Source: Lindgomyces ingoldianus
Taxonomy: Eukaryota > Ascomycota > Dothideomycetes > Pleosporales > Lindgomycetaceae
Direction of reading: 5' to 3'
Length of the DNA stretch: 64,000 nucleotides
Assembly: GCF_010093535.1 (NCBI RefSeq)
Contig: NW_022985196.1
Span: 434,001 to 498,000, forward strand
Below the pieces are notes generated by a model, which had not been told where the DNA came from, did not search any database, and saw only the letters and a list, made by a program, of their open reading frames with translations. The position numbers were made by a program, and so were the translations under genes. How positions within the stretch are numbered: position 1 is the first letter of the stretch; every line of letters begins with the position of its first letter. Positions 20,627 to 32,045 of this stretch are shown here, in pieces.

Positions 20627-23600
20627 ATGGAGCAGGCAACATCAACTGAGAACGGTGGGGAGCTGAACCCCCTCAACAGTACAGGCCTCTGTCTACTGTC
20701 TCTTGACGGTGGCGGTGTGCGGGGACTCTCAACGCTGTACATCTTGAAAGGACTTATGGACCGACTGAACCAAGACCAGAAGAACGTTCCGCCGCTGAAG
20801 CCATGCGAAGTGTTCGACCTCATTGGCGGTACCAGCACAGGAGGGTACGTAGTTCTATGTTTATACCAGCGCCACTAACGCGGGTAGACTAATTGCAATC
20901 ATGCTTGGTCGCCTCGAGATGGATGCTGACGAGTGTATCACGGCTTACACCGAACTCATGAAAACCGTCTTTGAAACGAAAAGGAGCTGGTTTCCAGCTA
21001 GCTGGACTGGCAATATAAAATCGCGATTCGATACGGCAAGGCTTGAGAGTGCAATTAAAGAGGTCATTACTAGCCACGGAGCTAAAGAGACCGACCTCTT
21101 CAACGATGGAGTCAAACGCGGATGTCGGGTGTAAGCATCGCTAGTGAAGATGGAAATAAAGCTAATTTTATCAGCTTCGTTTGCACAATTGCATACGAGA
21201 CAAGAGATATCATACGCCTAAGGAGTTATGACTCTGGAAAGCTTCCTATTCGTGCCACTATCCTCCAAGCGGCACTCGCAACGTCGGCTGCCACTACCTT
21301 CTTTGACCCTGTGACCATCGGAGCGCGCAAGTTTGCCGATGGCGGTTTAGGGGCCAATAATCCGGTAGACGAGGTGGAAGGCGAAGCGTCGGACATCTGG
21401 TGCTCTGAAACGGGAGACTTGAAGCCTCTCGTGAAGTGCTTCGTGTCCATTGGAACTGGGAACCCAGGAAAGAAGGCGATTGAGGATAACATGCTGAAGT
21501 TCCTTTCTGGCACACTTGTCGACCTTGTTACCCAGACCGAGAATACAGAGAAGAGGTTCATAGCCAAATGGGCCCAGCATTTCGATAAGAAGAGGTACTT
21601 CCGGTTTAATGTCGACCAAGGGCTGCAGGATGTGGGCTTGGCAGAATATCAAGAGCAAGGGGCTATCGAAGCGGCAACGGATGGGTATCTTGACCACAAA
21701 GCGCAGGAGTTCCGGGTACGAGACTGTATTCAGAACTTGAAGCTCAAGCAGAGTGTGTATATCCCAAACTTTGCGTAGAGAAAAAGAAAAAAGCCTAGCT
21801 GATCTATGGCAGGCATGGCAGCAACTGATCTCTCATATATTATTTCTGTGAGGGCGATGTGCTTTCATACTAGAATTATATTAATTGCATGCAGGAATAC
21901 AATGAACAACGTATCGTGGAGCTGCGCGCTAGTATGTCGCCCTGCTATTTCTGATATGCTAATGCTAAAATATAGTGTAGCTTCACGAGCGGAAGCTCTT
22001 TGGAACGTGCCTTTCCAGAAGAACCAACGGTTTGTTGGGCGGACTGCAGAACTTGCCCAGATTAACACTTTGCTTGCAAACGAAATCCGTTGCGAGCAGG
22101 TGGCAATTGTTGGTCTTGGAGGCATTGGGAAGACGCAAATTGCACTCGAATTCGCCCATCAATGGCGAGAGAAATATCCAGACTGTGCAGTGTTCTGGGT
22201 ACCCGTAACGAACGTCAAAGGCATGCTAGAAGCATATCTAGAGATTGGCCACCAGCTACATATACCTAACATTGAGAAGGAACGGGAGGACGTCCAAAAG
22301 CTTGTTCAACATCGATTGGGTCAAGAAGGCTTTGGCAAATGGCTGTTGGTGTTCGACAACGCCGATGACATAGACATGTGGACCGATAAAGCAGATAACA
22401 CACTTGGCTCCAAGCGCCGAATCGACTACCTGCCAAAGAGCAAGCATGGATCTATTCTGTTTACGACCCGAAGCCGAAAGGCCGCGATAAAGTTAGCAGG
22501 CAGAAATGTTGTCTCGGTTGGCGAGATGGACTACCCTATGGCAAAGGCCTTGCTCGAGAAATCGTTGATCGACCAGGACCTGTTAATTGACGACCAAGCC
22601 TCGACGGATTTGCTCCAAAAACTCACCTATCTCCCCCTTGCAATTGTCCAAGCGGCTGCATATATCAATGAGAACCAGATTAGCTTATCTGAGTATGCAG
22701 CTCTTCTTGACGACACAGAACAGAACGTTATCGATATTCTTTGCGAAGAGTTTGAAGACGAAGGAAGATATAGGGATATTACAAATCCGATTGCGACAAC
22801 ATGGCTGATCTCATTTGAACAAATCCGGACTCGCGACCCTTTGGCAGCAGAGTATTTGTCATTCATGTCATGCATTGACGCGAAGGATATTCCGCAGTCG
22901 CTCCTGCCGCCGGCGCAGTCAAACAAAAAGGCTGTGGATGCTATGGGGACCTTGACCGCCTACTCTTTTATTAGTAAACACAAGGCTGACCAACTATTGG
23001 ACGTTCACCTGCTTGTACATCTCGCAACTAGAAACTGGCTGCGAACGCAGGGCTCTCTAGGGCATTGGACAGCCGAGGCGCTGACACGCCTAGAGAAGTT
23101 ATTTCTAGATAGCAACCACATGAATAGGAGCGTGTGGAGGCTGTACCTGCGACATGCCCGTTACGTTCTTAAGACTCCGCTGGATGCAGATGGAATATCT
23201 GAGGAGAAGATGACGTTGCTCTGGAAGTTTGGAGCTTGTACCTATAGTGACGGGAGATACAAGGAAGCGGAAGAGGCTTACACGAAGCTGGTGGAGATGA
23301 GCCTGAGGAAGCTTGGGGAGGAGCATCCAGACACGCTGACCAGCAAGGGCAACCTGGCGTTGACGTTTGGGAATCAAGGGCGGTGGAAGGAAGCCGAAGA
23401 GCTTGACATGCAAGTGATGGAGGTGAGAAAGAGGGTGCTTGGGGAAGATCATCCAGACACGCTGACCAGCATGGGCAACCTGGCATTGACATATTGGAAT
23501 CAAGGGCGGTGGAAAGAGGCCGAAGAGCTACAAGAAAAAGGACTAAGTATATATTTTAGGGTGCTTGGGGAGGAGCATCCAGAAACGCTGAATAGCATGG

Positions 23601-25393
23601 GCAACCTGGCGTCGACGTACAGGAATCAAGGGCGGCGGAAGGAGGCTGAAGAGCTGGAGGTGCAAGTGGTGGAGATGAGAAAGAGGGTGCTTGGGGAGGA
23701 ACATCCAGAAACGCTGACCAGCATGGGGAATCTGGCGTCAACGTACAGGTATCAAGGGCGGTGGAAAGAGGCTGAAGAGCTTGACGTACAAGTAGTAGAA
23801 ACGTTCAAGAGGGTGCTTGGGGAGGAGCATCCAGACATGCTGATCAGCATGGGCAACCTGGCGTTTACGTACAGGAATCAAGGGCGGTGGAAGGAGGCTG
23901 AAGAGCTAGAGGTGCAAGTGATGGAGACAAGAAAGAGGGTGCTTGGGAATGAGCATCCAAACACGCTGACCAGCATGGGAAACCTGGCGTTAACGTACAT
24001 GAATCAAGGGCGGTGGAAAGAGGCTGAAGAGCTTGACGTGCAAGGGATGGAGATGAGAAAGAAGGTGCTTGGGGAGGAGCATCCAGACACGCTGATCAGC
24101 ATGGCTAACCTGGCGTCGACGTACAAGAATCAGGGGCGGTGGAGGGAGGCCGAAGAGCTCAACGTGCGGGTGATGGAGGCGAGAAAGAGGGTGCTTGGAG
24201 AGGAGCATCCAGACACGCTGGCCAGCATGGGCAACCTGGCGTCAACGTACAGGAATCAAGGGTGGTGGAAGGAAGCCGAAGAGCTTGACGTGAAAGCGAT
24301 GGAGATGCGTAAGAGGGTGCTTGGGGAGGAGCATCCAGAAACGCTAGCCAGCATGAGTAACCTGGCATTGACGTATTGGAATCAAGGGCGGTGGAAGGAG
24401 GCTGAAGAGTTGGAAGCAAAAGGACTAGGTATATGCTTAAGGGTGCTTGGGGAGGAGCATCCAGATACGCTGATTAGCATGGGCAATCTGGCATCGATGT
24501 ACAGGGATCAAGGGCGGTGGAAGGAGGCAGAAGAACTGGAGGTGGAAGTGGTAGGAACGAGAAAGAGGGTGCTTGGGGAGGAGCATCCAGACACGCTGAT
24601 CAGCGTGGCTAACCTGGCGTCGACGTACAGGAATCAAGGGCGGTGGAAGGAAGCCGAAGAGCTTGACGTGAAAGCGATGGAAACTTTCAAGAGGGTGCTT
24701 GGGGAGGAGCATCCAGACGTGCTGACCAGTATGGCTAACCTGGCGTCAACGTACAGGAATCAAGGGCGGTGGAAGGAGGCCGAAGAGCTAGAGGTGCAGG
24801 TGGTGGAGACAAGAAAGAGGGTGCTTAGGGATGAGCACCCAGATACGCTGACCAGTATGGGAAACCTGGCGTTCACGTTTTGGAATCAAGGTCGGTGGGA
24901 GGAGGCTGAAAAGCTGGGTGTGCAAGTGATGGAGACGAGAAAGAGGGTGCTTGGGGAGGACCATCCAGACACACTAACTAGCATGGGCAACCTGGCGTCG
25001 ACGTATTGGAATCAAGGACAGTGGAAGGAGGCCGAAAAGTTGGGCGTGCAAGTGATGGAGACGAGAAAGAGGGTTCTTGGAGAGGACCATCCCTCCACAC
25101 TGACCAGCATGGGCAACCTGGCATTAACGTTGTGGAATCAAGGGCGGTGGAAGGAGGCTGAAGAGCTGGAGGTGCAAGTGGTGGAGACGTTCAAGAGAGT
25201 GCTTGGGGAGGAGCATCCAGAGACGCTGACTAGCATGGGAAACCTAGCGTCAACGTACAGGGATCAAGGGCGGTGGAAGGAAGCCGAAGAGCTGGAGGTG
25301 CAAGTGGCGGAGACGAAAAAGAGGGTGCTTGGGGAGGAGCATCCAGACACACTGACCAGCATAAACAATCTCGCATTTAGGTCCAAGGCCTAA
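20627..25393 (+). CDS. NOD-like receptor: patatin phospholipase - NB-ARC - TPR array
   Basis: Exons 20627-20844, 20888-21130 and 21175 onward encode a patatin-like hydrolase: oxyanion motif GGGVRG at residues 28-33, nucleophile Ser70 in GTSTGG, catalytic Asp near residue 209 in FADGGLGANNP. After a linker comes an NB-ARC ATPase with Walker A GLGGIGKTQ (nt ~22114-22140), LLVFDNADD and FTTRSRKA motifs, then 16 full 42-aa TPR units plus a partial one. Known from the family: fungal STAND/NLR proteins sense ligands through the repeats and activate the N-terminal effector, often in heterokaryon incompatibility or innate-type immunity. The linker is uncertain: the patatin frame meets a TAG at 21776-21778. 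A plausible structure has a short exon 21895-21931, a GTATGT-TAG intron, and resumption at 21981; the donor upstream is unresolved. It may instead be two genes. Confidence 0.8.
23300..25390 (+). repeat. 126-bp (42-aa) TPR tandem array, 16 full units plus a partial one
   Basis: The unit VLGEEHPDTLTSMGNLASTY followed by a WNQGRWKEAEELEVQVMETRKR-like second helix recurs 16 times, then a partial 17th (HPDTLTSINNLAF) closes the protein. Units differ mainly at a few positions: the residue after HP, the two residues before NQG or DQG, and the segment after EAEEL, which switches between RKR, FKR and YFR/CLR endings. The kinesin-light-chain-type TPR signature (GRWKEAEEL) is conserved. High nucleotide identity between units implies recent expansion or homogenisation. 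Confidence 0.9.
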
Positions 25394-25917
25394 GGTCGCA
25401 ATAGCGATACGAATTTACCGATGGCAAAATGCTCTTAGCTACGAGAAAGTGTTCTCGGTCCTCAACATCTATACGCTATGTCATCGGTTACGACTCTGAA
25501 TCAGTGGCAGCTAGAGAACATGGAGATAGAGCTTAAATAGGCGTTGTTTTGTGTTGCACTCTTGTAGAAATGTGCGCGCAGGTTTCAAGTATCTCCCGCT
25601 TCTTCCAGAACAGAGGGTTTCCAGCACACAGGGGGGAGGTTACGACCGCGAAATCACTATGCCTCAGCGAGAAGGCGAACATTACCTCAAACCTCAAATA
25701 TATGCCCCAAGCAAAAACCTCTCTGAGTTAAGAATTCACAAACGTTTGAATAACAGACACGTTAGCCTCCATGTAGTAACTATACAAATCGTCCGCCGGT
25801 TTGCCGACAATGCATTCTCGACCTCTTACAGTGCGATTCCATACGATAATATAGATAGTGAGGAAAGACCTAGCTATAGCGGCAGCTACAGCCACATCTT
25901 CACAGCAAACACTAAGA
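25394..25917. other. 3' flank of the NLR gene
   Basis: No supported gene. A 129-codon plus-strand ORF at 25551-25940 has no recognisable domain and runs into the terminal repeat of the next feature. Confidence 0.4.
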
Positions 25918-26635
25918 TCAGCGTTTCCAACAGGAAGTAGTACAATTGATACTTTTGCTCCACCTACAATCACGTGAGGCAAACAAACGTAACTACATTT
26001 TTAACTGTTACAATTTAATTAATAAGGCTTAAAAGTAAGCAGTATATAATTAAGGTAGACTTTTTTAAGGTTGCAGTCTCTGACGCGCGTGAGGGCCAGG
26101 GGAGCGTGTTTGTGCCACTATTTACGTGTCAGTGTAGCCTTAGAGCTTGCCCTGTACTATAACAACCTTAGACGACCTTATTATAGCAAAAGATGACAGT
26201 CCCTTGTATGGGGAACCTCTGGATTGGTGGCTCTAGGTTGGTCGGCGCGACTATCCTGTACTCTTTAAGATAGCACAGAGCCTTTAGCAGGGGGAAAAGG
26301 ACAGTTACTTGTAACTGTAATTATCTCTTAGGCTCTATAATTAAAGCTTTACAACTCTAGAAGAACTAGCTATGTTATAAGGTTATTTTTAGTAAATTAA
26401 ATAACCTTGCGTGCTATATTAAGAGTAAGGGGGACTCTGCTACTTTAAAAGCTTTAACAGTTACGTTGTAACTTTTAGTAAAAAGTTAAGAAGTACAAGT
26501 AGCTTTAATTAAACTGTAACTTAATTATATTGACCCCTACTGTTAGGTGAAGCAAACAAAAGTATATGATAAGTGAGACGTAACTTGTCTAGAAAGCCTG
26601 AGTCGAATCGTACTACTTCCTGATGGAAACGCTGA
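25918..26635. mobile_element. 718-bp MITE-like element with 26-bp TIRs and 6-bp target duplication
   Basis: The left end 25918-25943 (TCAGCGTTTCCAACAGGAAG plus TAGTAC) is matched in inverted orientation by 26610-26635, with one mismatch in 26. The direct repeat CTAAGA sits exactly outside each end (25912-25917 and 26636-26641). Inverted similarity continues inward with a gap (ATACTTTTG...CCACCTA on the left against TAGGTGAAGCAAACAAAAGTAT on the right). The interior is strongly AT-rich and has no transposase-like ORF, so it is non-autonomous. A 6-bp duplication does not fit Tc1/mariner (TA), hAT (8 bp) or MULE (9 bp) well. The superfamily is unassigned. Confidence 0.8.
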
Positions 26636-26641
26636 CTAAGA

Positions 26642-28460
26642 TATTCTGATAATCACCATTCAAGACCAGCAAGCCGCGGATCTGGGATGTCTGGCGCCGA
26701 GATATAAGGAAATTTGCAGATATGGGTGATTCTCGTTGGCATAAGACTCACTTTTGCGGGTGTAGGACTTGCGATAAGCGGCGGAGGGAAATTAGCTCTC
26801 TGCGTCGTGGAGGAGGCTGAGGTGGGTAGGGGGCTGCTAGAAACGGAGATGGAGATCATGTCGGTCAAGCCTTATTCGTGGGACTAGAAAAGGCTGTGCG
26901 ATATCAGGTGTCCACAAGGAATCTAGACTACGAAACAGAGCACAGTATTTAGGATACTACTGGCACGGGAAACGGAGAATGATTCATGCTCAGTCAAGTT
27001 CAGGAGTGGAACTAGGAATGATGGTGCGATGTCAAGCGTCTACGGGTAGTCTATAGGTTGAAAGAGGGTTTAGTACGGGATACTACTAGAAAAGGGGCCA
27101 TATATCATATCCATCAAGCGAAAGTGGTGGGCCTACCAGACAGTCCAACGTTATGCTCCCACAGGTGACCTGAAGAAGAGCTCTACGCTTCGAGATACCA
27201 AGGCCATGAGTGGCTAATCTTCTACAGGCAGTTTGAAAGCCTAGTCTCGATCGTAAACTACCCGAATTGCAATTGAATCAAGGACAGATCCAGAGCGTGA
27301 AGCAAGCATTCGATCTTTTCTAGAGATCTCCTGGCTGTCCTGGGCTATCCCTTAGATTCTAATATTCGAAAATATGGCATACCCACACCCACATCCCTCG
27401 GTGCTTCCGCAAATACAGTAATACAGCAGGGTTGGCTAACAGTTTTCCGGGGGAGCGAAGACGTCCCTCTTCGCTGTTCATTGATGACGATGACGGGAGG
27501 CAAGAAGATTTCTTCTACATCAAGTCTCATCCAATATTTGAGGATTTTATTGAGGAACTGGTGCCTAACGGGGACCTTGTACCTAACAGTGTGGATTAAA
27601 AGACCATAGGACTGGGAAAATGGTATTAGAGGAAAAAGAAATGGGAGCACAAAAGCTGAAACGCACTGTGAGTGGGACACGCCAAACAGTTATATATATA
27701 AGTGATTGTCCCAGCTCTCTCGTTCAGGACTAACATCTTGAAAGACAATAGTAAGAAGGGAGGCGTAATGGGGAAGGCTGGCTACTGGAATACGCACGGA
27801 CGAAGAAGAAAGTAAGATTCAGTGTGAAGGAGGTGCTTGAGTATGATGAATTGTTTTGACAGGGCAAATGCCTGGGCAACCCTGTAGATAATGAAGGGAA
27901 GTCTATAGCGTCGGGGATGCAGAAGAAGATGAGTCAGTGAACCAGATAGCCGATTGCATGGAAATAGATGAAGCCGATGCTGGACAGCCGACTCAAATCT
28001 AGGAAGATCTATTATCATATGCGTCGCTTTATCCAATTCAACTTATTTTGTAATGGCGTACTAGGGGCTTTGTTTGTTTTGGGTACACGTTGAGTAGTTT
28101 TCGGAGACGTCTGTTACGCCGAATGCTTGCGTAAATGATCGATCTAATCACCTGCAATCATTACCATCCCACGCTCTTCACTGTCTTCGATCTGGTAATT
28201 AGAATGCTTAACTTCACTGACCGCCATTGCATTACCAGGTTCGTGGTCGTGGCTGTTAAAGAAGGGACTGACAGCGTAGAACCCTTCTCTTGGGATTCAT
28301 TGCCTACATCCCCCACCTCATATATTCAAACACGATCGAATTCTATTCTCCACCGCGAGCTGATATTCACAAACTATTCTTGCAATACCTGTTTTCCCCG
28401 TGAAGGATCTCCTTCTATCGCAAACGGTGGATCCATTCATGGGGAGCGTGTGCGATCCCG
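26642..28460. other. 1.8-kb gene-poor region
   Basis: No intact gene. Minus-strand ORFs at 26653-26868 and 27345-27680 and a plus-strand ORF at 28135-28464 lack domains. A degenerate tandem duplication of about 130 bp is visible at about 26870-27105. Confidence 0.4.
26870..27105 (+). repeat. degenerate ~130-bp tandem duplication
   Basis: Two copies share GGAACTAGGAATG/GGGACTAGAAAAGG, then TGTGCGATATCAGGTGTCCA versus GGTGCGATGTCAAGCGTCTA, then GTATTTAGGATACTACTGGC versus TTTAGTACGGGATACTACTA. Differences are mostly transitions. No coding potential. Confidence 0.45.
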
Positions 28461-29448
28461 ATGAGGAAGGTAATCAACGACTGCCCTTCCGTTGAAGACG
28501 TGTACAGTATAACAGCGGAGAGGAACCTAAGTCTTGAAATCTGTTCATTTGTTCCTCTTCTCGTCTGCCTGCCATCTCAGGGAGGTCTGTTCCAGAGATT
28601 GGGAACCCGCAGAGATCTGTTGCCTTTAGATGCAGTCGAAGAACGAACGCATGGCCATGCTATACAGGTTATCATAGATACTGCAGTAGGTCAGAGCATG
28701 AATATCCGCGAAGAGTTTGAGAGAAGCCATGCAACGAAGGAGCAGTCAATGAAAGAGCTCGCGTCTGATCCTGATGGAGCTTCAAGGGAGCCTAATCCGA
28801 CTTCCAGAGAAAAATACAAGCCACGTTCGTTTACCGCTTCACGACGCCCTCGTAAACGGAAGTCCAAGAGTGTAGGACAGGTTTTGAGGGATGCATTAGA
28901 AAAGCAAAATATTTCTACACTCTCTAAAGGGGAAGAGCTACGGGAGCTCTTTCACATGATATTGTCGCGAAAATGGTTAATGATGATGTCCTCACCGTGG
29001 ATGATGTCGGTATTAAGTACAGCGGCGAGGAGATCCTCATCCTCCTCGATCTTCCGAAGCGAGAGCGGGACGAGGATTTAGTGAGCGCCCCTGGGCGGGA
29101 TATTATGGAGATGCATGCAGAGAGGACCCTCAGAAGCATCGTGTATGAGGAAGAGGAACCCAAAGACCCAGTACACCGCTCGAAGTCACTGAAGTGGATA
29201 CCGATCTAGGTAGACTCCCGAAGATGATGGTTGGATCAACTAGGGTAAGGAAATTTGTACGTTTCAACCTCGATAAATAGGTGTTAACAGAGGATAGGAA
29301 GCCAGCCATCGAGCCTGTGGTCGGGAAAGATGAGCAGGTTCCTCAGGAAGAGAGAAGGGTGAAGAGGAGTTCAAACTCCTATTTTGATAAACAAGCTTTC
29401 CGAGGACCAGAGCAAATCGCTCGATCTATTAGTCGGCCTCCACAGTAG
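28461..29448 (+). pseudogene. degraded gene of unknown function
   Basis: A coding-like Lys/Arg/Glu-rich sequence passes through several frames. The first frame (ATG at 28461) gives SVGQVLRDALEKQNISTLS and then shifts near 28950 into the frame reading VNDDVLTVDDVGIKYSGEEI. It shifts again near 29165 into the frame reading PLEVTEVDTDLGRLPKMMVG, which crosses an in-frame TAG near 29278 and continues with KPAIEPVVGKDEQVPQEERR to a stop at 29446-29448. Composition is consistent across the joins, which is why I read them as one decayed gene. Very short introns cannot be fully excluded. I do not recognise the family. It lies tail-to-tail with the DUF2235 gene. Confidence 0.45.
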
Positions 29449-29535
29449 CTAGACATTTATTGAGGCGAATAAAATTCTTAATGTACATTCCAATTTAGTG
29501 AAGAAGGTATTAGGGTTCGTATTGGTATAATGGTA

Positions 29536-31349
29536 CTATATCTTGGGTTGATACATGAGCTTAGGTGAACGCGCTTCGTCGAGGAGAGGGTTCAGACGGT
29601 CTGCGAAGGACTTTGATTTCTCTGGAACTTGGAAGGATTTCGTGTAACTAGCTTCCATTGTAGCAGATAGCTGGGCATTTTGAGAAACCCCACTGCTGAA
29701 TGGGCGTACACTGAATCTTTTTGTATGAACCTGCTGAAAGGTTCCTCCAATGTTTCCAGACTCTTGGATCCAGCGTCGTAGGATGTCGAGCTCTTTGTCA
29801 GTAACATGATCCTCCTCTATATAAGGTACAGCATCAAGCAGGCGACGTTTGGTCTGGAATTTTGCAGGATCTAGCTTCCATGCGACTTTCGATGATAATT
29901 CATCAACAAGGCTGGTTCTATAGGCTTTCAGTGCAACGCAGCCTCCAATGTTTTCTGCCATCATGATCCGGACGGTAAAGTGAATAGTTTGGTCCACCTG
30001 GGGCATGAGCAAATTAGTCCTTGCTTCAGTTGTTGGTTGAGTATGACCCTCAGGCTCCGTGATGCTGTTCATACCAGCATTGAAAGTGGTCATAGGCGAT
30101 TCCGTTTCGATTCTATTGACAGGAGGAGCCTGAGATCCGTCTTTGATCGATTGATAGGGAATGTATTTCCCTGGAAGGCGACGCCGGGAACCCATAACCC
30201 GAAATATTCCACTAAAGGAATTGGCTTTCTTCCCTAGTGAAGCGTCAGTTGCATCGATACGCACATCTACTACCGTAGACTAGAAACTAGATAAGAAAGC
30301 ATGTCCATGTGAGAGATGCAACGCACCTTCATCTATTTTACTGCGGATGGTTGAATAGGACCGTTCCCACTCATATGATGTATGTGAACCAAAACTCCAA
30401 CTCTTTTCCTGTTCAATCTGTTGATCTGGGGCCAAAAAATGGAGCAATGTTTCCATGCTAAAGCATAGGGTGGTGAATGTCTGGAACTGAGCGATCATCC
30501 ATATCAATGTAAGATTGGCTAGTCCAGCATCTTCATAACCCCCACCTACATCACTATGTGAACCGAAGAACCAACACTGTCGGAAATTGACGTTTTGTTC
30601 CCTCGGATGATCCCAAAGGAGTGGCTCGAAATGCTTCCTACGCTCGTGCAAGGCCAAAGCATGGAAAGCGTTCCTCACCACCTTTGGGATCTTGGTATCC
30701 ACAAAAGCGAGTTTCTTTGACGCTGGTTGCGGAAGTCCAAAAGGAATGGGAACACCAAGAGCACTAACGGTATCCCAAACGGCACATGCTTCGATTTGGA
30801 TGTGTCTTTTCAAGACCCCTTTCCTCTCAAGTTGGCCTGTTTCGAGCTCCAACTGGATAGCGTCCTTACTTTTAGAATTCCAAGAGTCGTATAAAGCGTG
30901 GAGATTCGCTAGCCCGCGTTTGGTGAGCAAGCCGATGTCCTCAATGAGGGAAGCAATGCAGCGCACGGTAAAGGCACCTCTGGAAAACCCAACAAGGAAG
31001 ATCTCGTCATTGCCGTCTTTGAAATTGTAGTTATTACAGATGAAGCTGTAAGCGTCGCGAATATTTGCTGAAAGCCCTGCATCACCGTCATGTTTTGGAC
31101 GAGCATTGCGAAGGAGATTGTTTCCGTACCGCGACCTGTGGCTCCATCGACGCTGTTACTCAGCTTGGAAGTCCCAGATCCAACGCCAGTGTGATAGTAG
31201 ACAACTTGGAGGATTCCATCTTCCGCGATCTCCTCAACGCAGCGGGACAGACGCGAAACGTTCGTTAGCGGATTGTCGGTACTGACACTGTCATTCCACG
31301 TCCCGTCACAGCATACCACCAGGCGCTTCTTCGATTGTTGGGGAACCAT
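29536..31349 (-). CDS. DUF2235 alpha/beta-hydrolase (Tle1-like phospholipase fold)
   Basis: Three exons on the minus strand: 31349-31130, 31076-30327 and 30233-29536, joined to 555 aa. The start was chosen at the ATG just before KKRLVVCCDGTWND, the family's N-terminal motif. The nucleophile elbow is GFSRG (Ser ~105). The later block CWFFGSHSDVGGGYED carries the conserved Gly/Asp/His segment, followed by ANLTLIWMIAQ. All of this is diagnostic of DUF2235 (Pfam T6SS phospholipase effector Tle1-like catalytic domain). The C-terminal ~230 residues have no known domain. Known relatives are esterases/phospholipases; in fungi the biological role is mostly unknown, and the domain also occurs as an N-terminal module of NLR-type proteins. 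Intron 2 has a GTGCGT donor. No damage seen. Confidence 0.85.
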
Positions 31350-32045
31350 TGCCCACCTGTTTGAAAGAGAGCAACAAGAAGTGTAATGGGAGCAGTTGGA
31401 AGGTGGGGCTGAAGCTGTCGCACGTGATGCTGCGCCAATGCACTGCACTAGTCACCAATTAGGACTAAAATTTTCCTCATTAATACTAGCTCCTCTTTCG
31501 TACAGTATATAGTTTCGCCGGAGATCACTGTGCTCCTTTGGCCTTGCACTATAGCTCAATGCCCTCAGTTTGGCTCTCTCTAAGGTGACTTGCTCGCCTA
31601 TTTTTCCCTGTCTGCCAACGCAAGAGAAGCGACCCGCTGGGGATAGCAAAAGCAGGTAGAACAGGTCCATTACGACGGCAGAATTTGTAAGATCTGAGAG
31701 GAAAATGTTCTTTATCAGAACTGAAATATAGGAGCTGGTTCCGAGAAGAGGAGAGGAAAATGTAGACAATTACTAGCAAAGGTTTCAGCGGCAAAATCGG
31801 TCTAATTCTCAATGTGACCTTTCCCTCGGGCAAATGTGCCCCGACCCTGTCTCCAATCTTTGACATGCAACCTCATGTACAATATCCTCCCCACTGCAAC
31901 TTTCCCCGCCGATCACCAACAGTGGGGAAATGATGATTACATGTCGTGATGCCGGATTTTTCGTTTCCAACGGTCCTGTCAGGTACAAAATGAAACCTAT
32001 CACGACTCTTGGCTTTGCAACCACTTTGGGGCCCTATCATCCACA
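31350..32045. other. divergent promoter region between DUF2235 gene and GH29 pseudogene
   Basis: Short ORFs on both strands, none with a domain. It may contain a 5' exon of the DUF2235 gene, because an ACAG acceptor-like site lies just upstream of its chosen ATG. Confidence 0.35.

Noticed and set aside
23105..24712. Chain of minus-strand ORFs antisense to the TPR array
   Set aside because: Periodic shadows of the 126-bp repeat, with no independent signal.
23300..25390. CRISPR-like regular repeat
   Set aside because: The 126-bp period is a coding TPR unit in a eukaryotic gene, without spacer structure.
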